A stretch of DNA of 64,000 bases from contig OZ026606.1 in the NCBI GenBank assembly GCA_964020085.1, positions 23,513,573-23,577,572 on the forward strand, in the 5' to 3' direction. This document shows, in pieces, positions 52,822 to 64,000 of the stretch. Each line of letters begins with the position of its first letter. Position 1 is the first letter of the stretch. Under the pieces are notes generated by a model, which was not told where the DNA came from, made no database searches, and saw only the letters and a list, made by a program, of their open reading frames with translations. Made by a program: the position numbers and the translations under genes. The DNA is from Micromussa lordhowensis. Lineage: Eukaryota; Cnidaria; Anthozoa; Scleractinia; Lobophylliidae.

Positions 52822-55800
52822 TCCTGATTAAAAGATTCTGTGCGAGTCTGCTGACACTTCGTTGTCGAGGTAAAACTCTGCCAACTCCTTTAAGACAAGG
52901 ATTACTAAAAAACCGAGAGATTGAACGGCTTAAGATATTTCACTTGGAAGATATCGCTTATGAACTCGAGCATTAGCATGCGCTTCTCCTCAAACTGACA
53001 AGCCATCCACGTGTGTTCCACTCGAACGTTCGATCACTCAATGCCGCTATCGTGAAGGCGGGCAAGAAAACTCTGAGATAATGTGTATATTTGAGTTCCA
53101 AGAATGTCTAATCTTTAATTAATATCCTTTTCTGTCACCGTGTAGTTCTTACCATTACTTGTCTAATTAAGTGGTGAACGGCTGAACACAAACCTACCTT
53201 CCAATCACGGGAAATTTATTCGAAAGATTTAAGTCAAGCCACGAGGAGTGCGGAATCTTGTTCCCAAGTTGAGGGTGCAAGTTACTGTGTGCTGTCCAAG
53301 TTCAGGTCAGCAGCTTTTATAACGTGCATCTTTCCAGAGGAGAGCGGAATAACACTGACATCCCTCAGGCAATGTCTGTGAATGTTCTGGTTTTCACTAA
53401 CCTTGTCACATCACACCACGTCGAACATTGACCACAAGGAATGCACTAAAGGTTACTCCGAACCTTGAAGCTTCAAATATTTACATGTTACGAACTGGTG
53501 TTGTGTGTCGTATGTCAGCAAAGCGGAATTGTTTGATGTTGAAAAGCTATTTTTTTTTAAAATGACAATCTATTATGTCTATTATTTTGCCAGTCAATAA
53601 GCAAACAGTTACCCACAAATAAAACATGAACAGCATGTCACATTGTGATACGAGGCCGAGAATGTTTACTTAGGTCTTTTGTTGCCAAAAGAACACACTT
53701 TATGAAACATCGATTACACATCAGCGACTTCTCATTGAAACGATCAATCTCGGTAACAACAACTGACGACATATGCATTGAACGATCTGGCATGAGGTTA
53801 AATGATATGCTGGGAATGAAGTCGATGCACTGAACAGATAAAAATAAAACACTTAAAGAATGAAATTGACGTGAGGTGATTTCTCTGGATTACTAGGGAG
53901 AGCTTTATTCGGTTCACGACCCGATGTTAAGCTTGGAATACAACGCTGCACGTACATACCTAAATATTTCATAACTTAATTTTAGCATTGACAAAACGTT
54001 TCCTCTGAAAGTAGTTAACTTTCCAAGATTGTTTTTTTTATTATTATTATTATTATTAGACATTTATCTTTTTTATTAGGTTTTTTATTGCTTTTCTTCC
54101 CCTTCTTTTTTATATTCCATTAAGATAATGCATAATTTGGGCTAAATTCTCGTCGAAAATTAATGGATTGCCAATAAACAACTATTAACTTTATAAAGTA
54201 TATAAAAAAACACAAACAAAAGCAAACAAACAGAAAACAAAAGCGAATGGTAAAAAAATAGTCATATGCACACGCAAACTGTACATGTATGTACTCTGGG
54301 CCTTCATGTCAGAGGTTATTTTTACCTAGCAGTCACGAAACTCGGTTGTTCTTTGCTATATGCAACCTCTGTTTATGATGTGAATATTTCATCATGATCA
54401 TGAGCGCGCATAGGTTCTTAATACGTTTCTTCGGTGTTGCTAGGTTTATGGTTCCATTATTTACCTATCGCCTTTTCAAATGAACTGAAAACCTCTTAGA
54501 GTTATAACCAATGTTAAAGAGGATTGTCATGACGGATCGACAACTTCACCAATACATGCCTTACGAAATTCCAAGAATTAAGTCAATGTGCTAAAAGGTA
54601 CCATCTAAAGAAAAACCAAAAAAAAATAATGATAACATAAAAATAAAGAACAGACTAAACACCTCGTTGACGAAGCAAGTTTTGGTGACAAATACGAGAT
54701 CCGTTTCAATGGAAAATATGCAAACTATGCGGTGTCTGTTAGTCATCATTGATCTCATTATGCAGCGGCGGTGGGAGACAATATTCTTCAGTTAGTAAAT
54801 GTACATAGGCAGTTTAGTCCATTCTCAGCTCTAACATTTTCCGACGCCTCCTGAGCCACAAGTTCAAAGGTTAGCCCATGTAAATCACTCACGCCCCATT
54901 TCAGTAAAATTTCTTCTGGTCAGCTTGTGTTAGTCGCAATAGTTCAAATACATTGAGTATATTTTGCACGAGAGATTCATGTCGCCTACCAATCAATTTG
55001 AAGTTAGATAATGATTAGGGATAACTGAAATTTCTGAGGATAAGTCAGTTAGGAAACTTTTGAAGTGAAGTCGACTACTTCGAATATTTTTTTCTCACCA
55101 AACGATTCCAATCCATAATGAATACCTCTCATTTTTAGTGGCGCGAAATTAGGTTAGCACACCAGGCACATCCTGGATACAAGTTGGCAATTAAGACCAA
55201 CTAAAATGGAATGGAAAGATAACTGATTTAGAGTTTTCTCACCGCTCAGGATAACTCTTGTGCAGTCGCAAAGGCACAGACTGGATAGTAAAAAGACTTA
55301 AAAGTGTAATGTCTTTTTATAGGCATTGATCAGGAACCGAAATTGAAAGTAATCAGTTTAGGTCTCCTCTCCATTGAAAGAGCTCAGTGGTTGAAATGAG
55401 AGTAAATGGGCACCTCCAATTGCCATCTGTATGACATTGGGGAGAAAACCGTAAAAAAAGACAAGAAGGCTTCTTTCACGTAGTATAGAGCTGTCTGTGT
55501 ACTGCTCTAGTTTGTGAATATTATTGGCGGGGTAGGGGGTGGCATGGGTAGAAAATTCAAAGAGATTTTCTGCAGTATATAGCTGACAAAAAGGGAAGAG
55601 ATATTGTTACGGCCATATGTAAAGTGTTTCTTTATAGAAAGCGGCTTCTGTTTTCATCTAGCCGCTTGCTTGGATCGCGGCGGGATCAGTCTAACCAGTG
55701 GAAAAGTTGAACTTCAATTCGGCTATAACAAAATGATTTTCCAACCGCTACATAGTTGACAATTAAATAAAGTATGCAAAATATTGAGGGGTAAAACCAC

Positions 55801-58800
55801 AAATATTGTCGCTGCCTGCGTTTATTCACATCTCGAAACTCGAAATTTATCTCTCTAAAAATGGCGAAACTCAGTTACTTAGACCACCAAGTACACGTAC
55901 GCAAATTTCCGGAATAACGACCCTTGCTTCATTAGGGTTACTAGAATGGGTGCCACATGTGGAGCTGTAGCACTTACTAAAGAAAATATGCTTCCAATAT
56001 AGATAGAAGAAATTAATTAATTTATGTTACACCAGACGTAAAGGATATGTATTGCCTCTGAAACAAGATCGGCCTTTGAAAGCCATATGGGTCATCGTTA
56101 CATTGTATCTAAAAGAACTTTGATCAGATGATTTTGGTTCAGCTTGTTCTATCTGCTATTTTCCATTCAGATTCATTGCAAGTTATTCTTGAAGTTGCTA
56201 CTTTGTGATGATTGTTACCTCCGGATTCAGTCATGACAACATTTGATCTGGATTTGCTAGGGAATTTATTGCCACTTGTGCTACTTTTTAAACTGTTAAC
56301 GGTACTATAACCAGACTTAAAAAAAAAACTCCATAATTTTACTGCGACCATCCACAAAGTACTAGGTGCATAAACTGTATTTAGTATTTGTTGCTTTGTT
56401 TTTCAACTTTTTGTGTTCACGGTTAGGCTTGTCGCATGTTTTCGAGTTTTCTGCTCAGCCTGAGTAATGGCTTGCTATACAAAATAATATTTTGAAATGT
56501 GCAGTTCTCGTTCGTCCGCTTCGCCCCCATTTTGGTTTATTGCAAGAGATTATCTATGAACACTGGCAAGATCGAACGGAATAAAAATAAACGGTGTTTA
56601 AATGTGTCTATTTTTAGTTATTCAGATCAGACTTTGATCGTTCTAGGAAGGAAGGAATGAAGCGGAGAGAAAAGGAAGTCATAACTCTGGAGAAAGGAAA
56701 TATACTAAGGAATTCAGAGCTCTGAAGAAAGAAGGTCGTAGCTCAGTTTAGGGATAATGTGGGGAATTTGAGCACACAGCATGCGGAAATCGGACAATGT
56801 TATGGCATACTGTGATATACCACCTACGCTTTTACAAAAACAAACCAGACAGGCTCCTATTCAGCTGCTGGAAAATGATTGATTTCCTATTGTTTTTTTC
56901 TAGTGACTGTTTCCTCATTGACTCGTTTATTCTTTCGAATTACACAACACAAATTAAAATCTGTTCCGAATGGATTTGTTACCGTTATGTTGACCTACTA
57001 GTCTAGAAAGCATCACGTACATTTTACAGATCTATTCTGAGCAAGTATTATGAACGTGAACAGGCCTAGTGCTATGTTTTAACGAACTTCTTTGATTAAC
57101 GAATTTATTCAGCTGAAAACTGTGCATTGCAGTGGCACCTTTGCACACCATTGTTATTGGACTAATGCATGGCTGTATGCAGTAAAGTTCGGATAAAATA
57201 CTTCCAGGTAAGCAAGCAAGTGAGAAACAAATTTCACTGAGAGGGATTAATTATACTTAGTTCGAAACGAAGCCACATGCGAGTTAAACATCTAGGAAGA
57301 TACTGGAAAGTGTCGTTGGAATTTACATTCATCCGATTTGTATGTGCACATTGTACTTTCAACTTGTGGGTCCATTTCATCACAAGTAATTCAATCTCAA
57401 GTGAACATGGACCTCAGAGGCAAATTTTCTAGGTTACGAGCACGAAACATAAGCATTCCACCTGATACTCTTTCGCGATTGAGAAAAAGGTTAATTAACA
57501 GCGGTTTACTGAATCACTCTGACGGTTGGAATGTTTTTCATATGGTACTGATAATTAGCGAGGAAGCATGCAAATGCGCACTGATAGTGAGCGTTTTATC
57601 TTCCGTGTAAATAAAAATTAGCAGGGAGAAAGACAAGCGAACTGCTCTAAAAAATACAGCCCAAAAATTCATGATGACACACACGAGTAACGCCCAACAC
57701 CAAATTATCGTGTAAACAGCTTATCTTATTAAATTTATTCTGTCACCACAAAGCAACTAATATTGGAATATTCTTAGATAATCGTGGTTAAAGACTTAAA
57801 TAACATTTTGCTAAAGACAACAATTTAAACAGCCAAAACCTCTACGAATTTAAATGGTTAACATCAATTTGGGTCAAAATCTTCTCAAGTCATTGTAAGT
57901 GGACCCAGCGTCTGGCTTGTACCGTTATTTATGGTTCGCGGACCCAATTTGTTGTCTTTTTCGAATACGTAATTGTTGCGAGGTAGAGAATTTAAGATCA
58001 ATTTGAGTTTGCGCGACTTAAAAAATTTTAGAACTGATAAGATCAAGCAGCCTGAACTGCTTGATAACCTACTGAAGGCGTGGTCAAAAATCTTTGTTCA
58101 TGTGCCGAGTTTGCTAATGGAAGCGACACATGTCGTTTGTATTATGTCATCTATCATCCACTTGCTCTTTTCAAGTGAAACATCAGGAAATATCAGCACT
58201 GCTTAAAAAATAAATTCCGATATTAGCTAGCGACGACTATTAAAATGATGCCGACTACTTTTGGTGGAATGAATTTATTAGGAATGCATCCCAGAACGCA
58301 GCTACAACTACAAGCAATGATAAGGACATGGCCTGATTAAAATATTTTTCAACGGACTAAAACATGACTTGTCTAAATATTTGACCTAGGGGGGTCGAAT
58401 TAATAAAAGCGCCATGCGACAAATATCAAGCAGAATTTGTGATAAAGTTATCAAAACCTCATTAACTACTAATCAGTGTACACGAACTATAAGAATCCCT
58501 TAACAAAGAAATCATGAAAGAGATTCTGAAATCTGAAATCATAAAAGAGAAAACCTGCTATCATTGATCAGTAGGATTCAATCGTTTTCATATTGGATGC
58601 CTGGCGTGTCATTTTAATTGGGGCGATCGACTTTTTCAGGTTATCTCCAGAGCAGAGGTGGGGAACAATTGTTATATTTGCACGCAATGCACTAAGGCAC
58701 TTGAGTCTAGGTCTAGAGTACTTATTTTGAAGTGAAAAACACCAGCAATCACTCGTTTGTACAACGTGGAACATGTTCTGGCAACATATTTTATCTGCAA

Positions 58801-59800
58801 AGGGCAGCAATGCTGCTTCCGGTCGGATTTAGATTTCATACAGACGCCGGTGACCTAGCCTCCTACGCAGATGCTTATTTAACAGATCCAGCACATACTT
58901 CCAATTTTAAACCCATCAAATTTCGCTGGCATTATCCATATATGATGTAGTTTAACAAATCATTGTCTTCTCTTAGTTTAGATATTTCAAAAAAAAGGAA
59001 TTTAGTTTGTCCTGTAACACACAGCTAACTTGTAAGAGTTTGCATAAGATTTCAATGAAATCCGATAGCCTGACAATTGGATGGTGACCCAAGACTTGGA
59101 ATTCCTGTTTGGCGAAGGGGTTGACAAAGTTTTGGTGTTTTCGTTAATGATCTAAAATATTAACCCCCACTGGGTAGAAATCTTGCCTTAACAGACTTAA
59201 CAGAAACAAAGCCTTTCAGTGTTAAAAAACAAATTACAGTAACAAGGAAGTCGGTTGGATAACGTTTTCAACGATTGATTGACAACTTGTAACTTGAACG
59301 CAGTTTTGAAGTGCTAGGAGACTGCATTGTCTGTCACTATGCTTCACGCACATAAGGTTTATTTTACATTTTTGTTATTTCTGGGCGATACTTCCAATTA
59401 TAAGCTAGACAGGAATGTTCCACATGAGGGCATGAGTTTTGGACCGGTTTGGACTGCGTTTGGGAGAGATCAGATTTTGGTGCTCTAGGGTAAAGTAAAT
59501 TGTCTGCCGATGGCGCCTTAATTAAGCAACCATTAAAAGTGTTCGGGAGCAGCGCCAGGTAAAGCCGGGGAAACAAATCTTGTTGAGACTCGAAATAAAG
59601 AGAGAGCAATCTGGTTTAACACAACTTAATTACCTGTATTTTTTTTTTCCTTTCTATAGATAAACAGATGCGCAACAAATGCTAACTTCATCGACTCGAT
59701 ATGAAGCAGCCCTCATTAATTTCTATCTATCTACACTGAAAAAATTAAAATCATTCCCAAGTGTATACCTAGGAATCTAAATCTGTTGATGGGAATGACG
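52822..59800. other. Spacer upstream of the P450 gene
   Basis: This should contain the promoter of the minus-strand P450 gene near 52822-53400, but no defined motif is convincing. A (TTA)n run lies at about 54036-54058. ORFs at 57338-57610 and 57973-58206 have no recognised domain or splice partner. Confidence 0.4.
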
Positions 59801-60225
59801 TTGCTAACGATATACCGTCTGAGCTGGTCTTTATGTGTCAGCTTAGAAAGGATCGGTCTTCCATCAGTAATAAAAAGTCGACACCAATCTCTTATAAGGC
59901 CTACTCGAGCTTATTTTCAGTTGCTTTCATGCTATTTAGATCTATTTAGCCATAGCTCTACCAAGTGATAAACAGAATGAAGGAGTGCGTGCCTTTACGA
60001 TGAAGGTGACATGAATGTGTTTGTTAACAATATACCGTCTGAGCTGGTGTTTATGTGTCAGCTTACAACATGATTCAGGCCTGCGATCAGAAATACAAAG
60101 ACACCAATCTCTTTTAAGGCCTATTCGCGTGCTAACGGTTCCTTGCTTTCCATTTGGCCATAGCTTTATCAAACGATAAACATAACGAAAGAAATTCGTA
60201 TCTTTACGATGTAGGTGACTCTGGA
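59801..60225. repeat. 220-bp tandem duplication
   Basis: Unit 1 starts TTGCTAACGATATACCGTCT at 59801, and unit 2 starts TTGTTAACAATATACCGTCT at 60021. Shared blocks include GAGCTGGTNTTTATGTGTCA, GACACCAATCTCTT, TTTAGCCATAGCT and CTTTACGATG. Divergence is moderate. No coding frame is kept in both units. Confidence 0.8.
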
Positions 60226-60583
60226 AATATATTATTATATGAAAGGTAGCCTTTAAACGAAACCACGGTTATTGAGAGGTTATACCTAAGTCCGAGCACC
60301 AGATTTCGAATTCGTAATAACAGAGTACTTCTAAAACTGACAAAGTCTGACGTGAAAGTAGCCGGGATACTTTCTGCTACTCTAGTTAAAACGCACTTCA
60401 TCACATTATAATAAGAACGGATGTTTAAGTGAACTCTTTGAAAATGTTATAGCCGTGGAGATGGAGTCTTTCCCGCTACAGCGCACCCATTCAATGGCTA
60501 ATTCATGGTCACATGACATCTATCAGTGAAATTGTTTACCGCCAAATGTCATGAGCGGGCAACATTGCGAAAACTATGTCAAA

Positions 60584-60700
60584 CGTAGGCTCGATTTCCG
60601 CCGCTCTCTCGTGTCCGGTCTACGTTCCTCCCCGAAAAGAGAGCTCGGGGGAGGAGCGCGGGCTCGTTTCCCGAACAGCGGCTGGAAATGGAGCCTAAGT
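60584..60700. mobile_element. GC-rich inverted-repeat element
   Basis: GTAGGCTCGATTTCCGCCGCT at the left pairs with AGCGGCTGGAAATGGAGCCTAAG at the right. The centre is CpG-rich (AGAGCTCGGGGGAGGAGCGCG). The composition stands out from the AT-rich surroundings. It is a probable MITE, and regulatory CpG sequence is an alternative. Confidence 0.5.
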
Positions 60701-60866
60701 CAAACGGGAAACAGTTCACTGTTAGCCGCGAAAGGTTGACCGCTGTTACACGTGATCAGAGCGTGCAGTTAAAAGTGGCCTGTTGTTATCGCTGGAATCT
60801 CAGCGCGTTTTTCAAAAGTTTTTTTTTCTTTATCAAGAGATTTGTTTTGTAATGTAACAAATCACG

Positions 60867-60999
60867 TAATGACTGGTCCCGAGGGGAACAGTGAATCTTG
60901 TTTCCCGATAATATCTCAATGTTTCCGTCGACTTCGTGTCGGGAAACATTGAGATTCTCGGGAAACAAAATTCACTGTTCCCCTCGGGACCAGTCATTA
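60867..60999. mobile_element. Near-perfect palindrome, TAATGACTGGTCCCGAGGGG family
   Basis: The arms of about 60 bases run from TAATGACTGGTCCCGAGGGG at 60867 to its inverse ending 60999, with a short loop around GTCGACTTCGTGTC. Few mismatches separate the arms. It would form a stable cruciform or RNA hairpin and is probably a foldback MITE. Confidence 0.75.
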
Positions 61000-61520
61000 A
61001 GTGTTAAATGTTGTTTAGCGCCGACATGAGTTTTTACTTCTTTTCCGTAGCCCAAATCTAGAAATCACGTTTTTGTCTATCAATATCACTCCGCTCCGTC
61101 CTTCGAAATTTTTAGCGTTCTTCAATAAGAAGCAATTTAGTTTTCCAAGAAAAAGCTACTTAATCCGATTGAGCCTAGAGTTAACAATGAATCTCTGATT
61201 CCCAACTGCTCAAAGCTATTTTAGACTAACAAAGGATCGGAACACGGACTGTTCGCTTTAGTTATGATGCCAGCTCAACAGGAATCCTACGATGTATCTG
61301 ATTGGCTTTACATCACGTGACAAGCCTCAGACGTCTTTCCTCCTCTTGGTGAAGCTCCCGAAAAGGTCGGCATCATGACAACGTCCTAAGATGGAAATCA
61401 ATAAAAAATGCCACCGGTCAACCGATGTTCATTTGAAAAAGATAGAGAAAAATTGTTTTTTTTTTTTCTCTCTCATTAAAGTTATTTTGATTTCTATCCG
61501 CCATTTTTTCTTATTCTCAC

Positions 61521-63352
61521 CGCTGGATGAACCAGTAAGTCATTTGCTCCCTCTGCCCCGTTGCGATAGGTGTTGGTGTGTCCACTGGGCCAACGAACCT
61601 GTGCATTGGTAAAGACGGTTAAATCTTTTCAGACAAAGCAAGGAAGGGATTTAAGTTTCAAATCTTGGAAACTCTAAAACTGACAACTTATTTAACTGGT
61701 TTAAGGCCGTAACAAGGTTTACAAGATAATTTGGTTTTATCAACTGAGTTGATAATGTGAATTGGCCACCGTTTCGAGCGTTAGCCCTTCGTCGCATGGC
61801 GAAGGGCTAACGCTCGAAATGTCAGCTTCCGAATCTCTTTCCGGTGGCCAATTCACATTATCAACGCAGTTGATAAAACCAAATTATCTTGTAATACTCC
61901 CACCAACGCAGCACCACAGCTTCTTTATAAACTTGCCCCCTTTATTCGTAACAAGGTTTAGTCTGTTTTCACAATCCTCAATGACTACAATTACCTCTAC
62001 GACTCCGCCATCAACACTAAAGACGCGACCAATGTTTCCGTTTCCGCCGTCCTGGTTTCCCCATTTCCAGTCCGGTCCTAAAAGTTCAAAAAACGTAATA
62101 AAAAGACTTGCTGGGAGAAATGATATTGGCAGGAAGTTAGCCTTTATAAGTATTCTCACTTAATTTAGTCAGATTTAGACTTTTCTAAAGGTCCGTTGTT
62201 TTGTTTTATTCAGTCCCGTCGTAATGATTTAAAGTTGTCGAAATTGTTACTGGCAGTCACCTGTATGACTTATTTTAAACTAATAAGTGACATCTGAGAG
62301 CTGTGAAATCTGCTGCCGGATAGTCGACAAATTTTCAAGATTTAAACTTACAACCGGAGATGCCAGCATCCCCTCTGGACCATCTTTTTTTGGATTCAGT
62401 CCCCGAGATTCGATTAGCATTTGTTCGATGCTATTTCGATGGTATTTAGTTACTCTCGACAATTAAGGGGTAAGTTGTGAGAATTCAAACCTCTGATCAC
62501 GCGACATCCCACTTGAACTCCCTCCAGAGGTAGCACGCGTCTGTTTTCATCAACAACCTACAATGTGAAACTGTCATTGCATGCGTGCCAACGTAAGCAC
62601 TTTGACTGTGTGAACTCTGTCTCTTTGTGTGTGAACTCTGCTGTTTTGTCACTTTAGTGTGCCTTTTATTCCTACTGAGTGTGACAATTTTTGTCTTACC
62701 TTAACATCAAAAGCAGAATCTTTTCCATAGCGGTAGGAGTTTTTATTCCCGTTGTCCCACTCAACATCCACCCAACCTGAAATTATTCGTGATGCGATCA
62801 GAGATTCATTATTACTTGGCCTGGCCTTGGATCATGCCAGGTTTGGTTCTACGTTTGGGACCGACCACCAGCAGATACAGCCATTTTTGAGTATACAATA
62901 ACACACGGACCTCGACCAACAAATGCGTTTTTTGCTACCGTCAATCAATGTTCTGCGGCTTCTCCCAGCTTCCGACTATGTTGTCTGAACTGTGCTCAAC
63001 GATTTGATTTGATTCCCGCGCGCTTGGCAGTAGTCGAAAGCCGAGAGGAGCCGCCGAACATTTGATTGACGGTAGCGAAAGGCGCCTTTGTCGGTTGAGC
63101 TTTGAATTTTTGAGTCCGCATGTTATTAAAAAAGCGCAGTAAATGATAGTCGCGATAGATAGAGCTTACGTCTCGTCTTTGGATCGCTAGAACAAAGTAG
63201 AACTATATATCTGGAAATTGCCGATGGCGGAACTGACCTGGTGTGCTGTCTGTTTTAACGATGGTACCAGCTTTTCCCCCATCTTGACTTCCCCATTTCC
63301 AGTGTGCTCCCCTCCGAACACGTGACCCCACTGGAGGAGGTTTGGGGTAATT
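61521..63352 (-). CDS. Tandem MIB/HERC2-domain protein, partial gene
   Basis: Five exons on the minus strand, 63238-63352, 62700-62776, 62491-62557, 61995-62077 and 61521-61598, join in consistent phase to give 140 codons. Together they encode two MIB/HERC2 domains in a row. Domain 1 has GSRVRRGAHWKWGSQDGG, then WVDVEWDNG and SYRYG. Domain 2 has GCRVIRGPDWKWGNQDGG, then VRWPSGHTNTYRNG. The linker is about 15 residues and contains no ZZ finger, unlike mind-bomb proteins where a ZZ finger separates the pair. The first exon has an acceptor, so the gene begins further right or outside the window. Exon 61521-61598 ends with a GTGAGA donor, so more exons should lie to the left, but I could not find them. 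Function is probably protein binding in a ubiquitin ligase or a related adaptor. Confidence 0.82.
61721..61942. mobile_element. Palindromic MITE, GGTTTTATCAACTGAGTTGA family, copy 2
   Basis: Arms start ACAAGATAATTTGGTTTTAT at 61721 and pair with the inverse ending at 61892. The centre is GAGCGTTAGCCCTTCG. The tail to about 61942 matches the copy at 43181-43410. It lies in the intron between the last two MIB/HERC2 exons. Confidence 0.75.
62905..63133. mobile_element. Foldback element related to 321-1053, short form
   Basis: TTTTTTGCTACCGTCAATCA..CTTCCGACTATGTTGTCTGA matches 366-430, and the right end GAGTCCGCATGTTAT matches 1039-1053. It lacks the 500-base interior of the first copy. It is intronic in the MIB/HERC2 gene. 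Confidence 0.7.
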
Positions 63353-63809
63353 CTGATGGAATTAAATGACACAAATACTTGAAATACTAAATATTTTTAG
63401 GCGGCAATTAAGTATTATATTTGCACTAGTAGTAAAAAGGTTTTGCATCGATTGCTATCGCGTGCCATACAGCGGCGGGACACACTGATTTCATATTCAT
63501 TGAAGTTATTTTTTTGAAGTCTCTTCCAGTGGGACAATGGGACTGCGAGAAATGATGATGTATAAAAATGGCAGAACACCTATTGAGTACCAATAAGACG
63601 TATTCAGGAGATTTTTCTGTGACATCGTATGGATATCAAATTACATCAACCTCAGCGAAATTAACCGCATTTAAGAGACATTTTTATGAATTTTCAGAAA
63701 ATGAGTGTATAGTTTAAGTGGAAAAGCTAAAAATGCATGAAAAAGCAAAATGACTTTTGAAGTATTTCACTAGACACCCATGGCACGCGACACACGACGC
63801 AATCACCAC

Positions 63810-64000
63810 TTTCTGCCAAAAAGAGGACGAATCCATCGAGCACCTAGCTACTCTTTTCCTGTAAGGAATCTTGTGAATTTTGGAAGCATATCTTGTCCTT
63901 GCTCTGGGACAATGACATTTATGTTGGAGAATTAAAGACAGCTGATCTGATTTTTAGGAATTTTGACATTGAGGTTGACTCTACCTCAATTAACCACATT
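63810..64000 (+). pseudogene. LINE reverse transcriptase C-terminal fragment, runs off window
   Basis: A frame with ESIEHLATLF is followed, after a one-base shift, by CKESCEFWKHILSLLW and TADLIFRNF. This resembles the zf-RVT region at the end of LINE polyproteins (C..EHLFF.C..FW..I..W). Identification rests on this short pattern only. Confidence 0.45.

Noticed and set aside
60551..60739. 62-codon GC-rich ORF
   Set aside because: It reads through an inverted-repeat element and looks like repeat-derived sequence rather than a gene.
62280..62462. Possible extra exon of the MIB/HERC2 gene (ends with a GTAAGT donor)
   Set aside because: The exons at 62491-62557 and 61995-62077 join in phase across a conserved domain without it, and including it would interrupt the domain.
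62500..62545. Alternative acceptor (AAAACAG) for the MIB/HERC2 exon ending at 62491
   Set aside because: It gives a frame without the conserved GCRVIRG motif; the acceptor at 62558-62559 keeps the phase and the domain.

Overview
This window looks like nuclear DNA of a cnidarian, most likely a stony coral or another anthozoan. The evidence is split, intron-rich animal genes, AT-rich spacers and dense families of short inverted-repeat elements. Genus and species cannot be fixed from the sequence alone. Exon structures were read by eye from reading frame, GT/AG junctions and protein-family conservation, and no transcript evidence was available.

Layout: (1) 0-1.2 kb, a foldback element with an internal 42-bp minisatellite. 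(2) 2.6-12.4 kb, a nest of three elements: a decayed LINE, split by a TTAA-flanked foldback element, itself split near its right tip by an apparently intact BEL/Pao LTR retrotransposon (4655-11953, two 360-bp LTRs that read identically, 5-bp target duplication, uninterrupted gag-pol). (3) 12.4-23 kb, mainly non-coding spacer with dispersed repeats and one unrecognised ORF. (4) 23.2-25.8 kb, a two-exon TMEM151-like membrane protein gene on the minus strand. (5) 29.5-30.5 kb, an intronless class A GPCR related to melatonin-type receptors on the plus strand. (6) 30.9-35.2 kb, two 418-bp copies of one TTAA-flanked MITE family. (7) 35.8-52.8 kb, a complete 15-exon CYP4-like cytochrome P450 gene on the minus strand. 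Its introns hold a Penelope-like element, several MITEs and a TTAA-flanked element with a THAP zinc finger on one strand and a P2X7-tail-like cysteine domain on the other. (8) 53-61.5 kb, spacer with a 220-bp tandem duplication and palindromes. (9) 61.5-63.4 kb, five exons of a minus-strand gene with two adjacent MIB/HERC2 domains, partial here. (10) 63.8-64 kb, the 3' part of another LINE.

The host genes do not form a pathway: a P450 monooxygenase, a GPCR, a membrane protein and a probable ubiquitin-ligase-type or adaptor protein lie side by side without an evident functional link. The most distinctive feature is the mobile DNA. At least five unrelated-looking inverted-repeat families are all bounded by TTAA, and one carries a THAP domain. 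This points to Kolobok-like (or another TTAA-targeting) transposition activity in this genome. The composite THAP plus P2X7-tail-like element at 38.6-39.9 kb is the best candidate for an under-described system.
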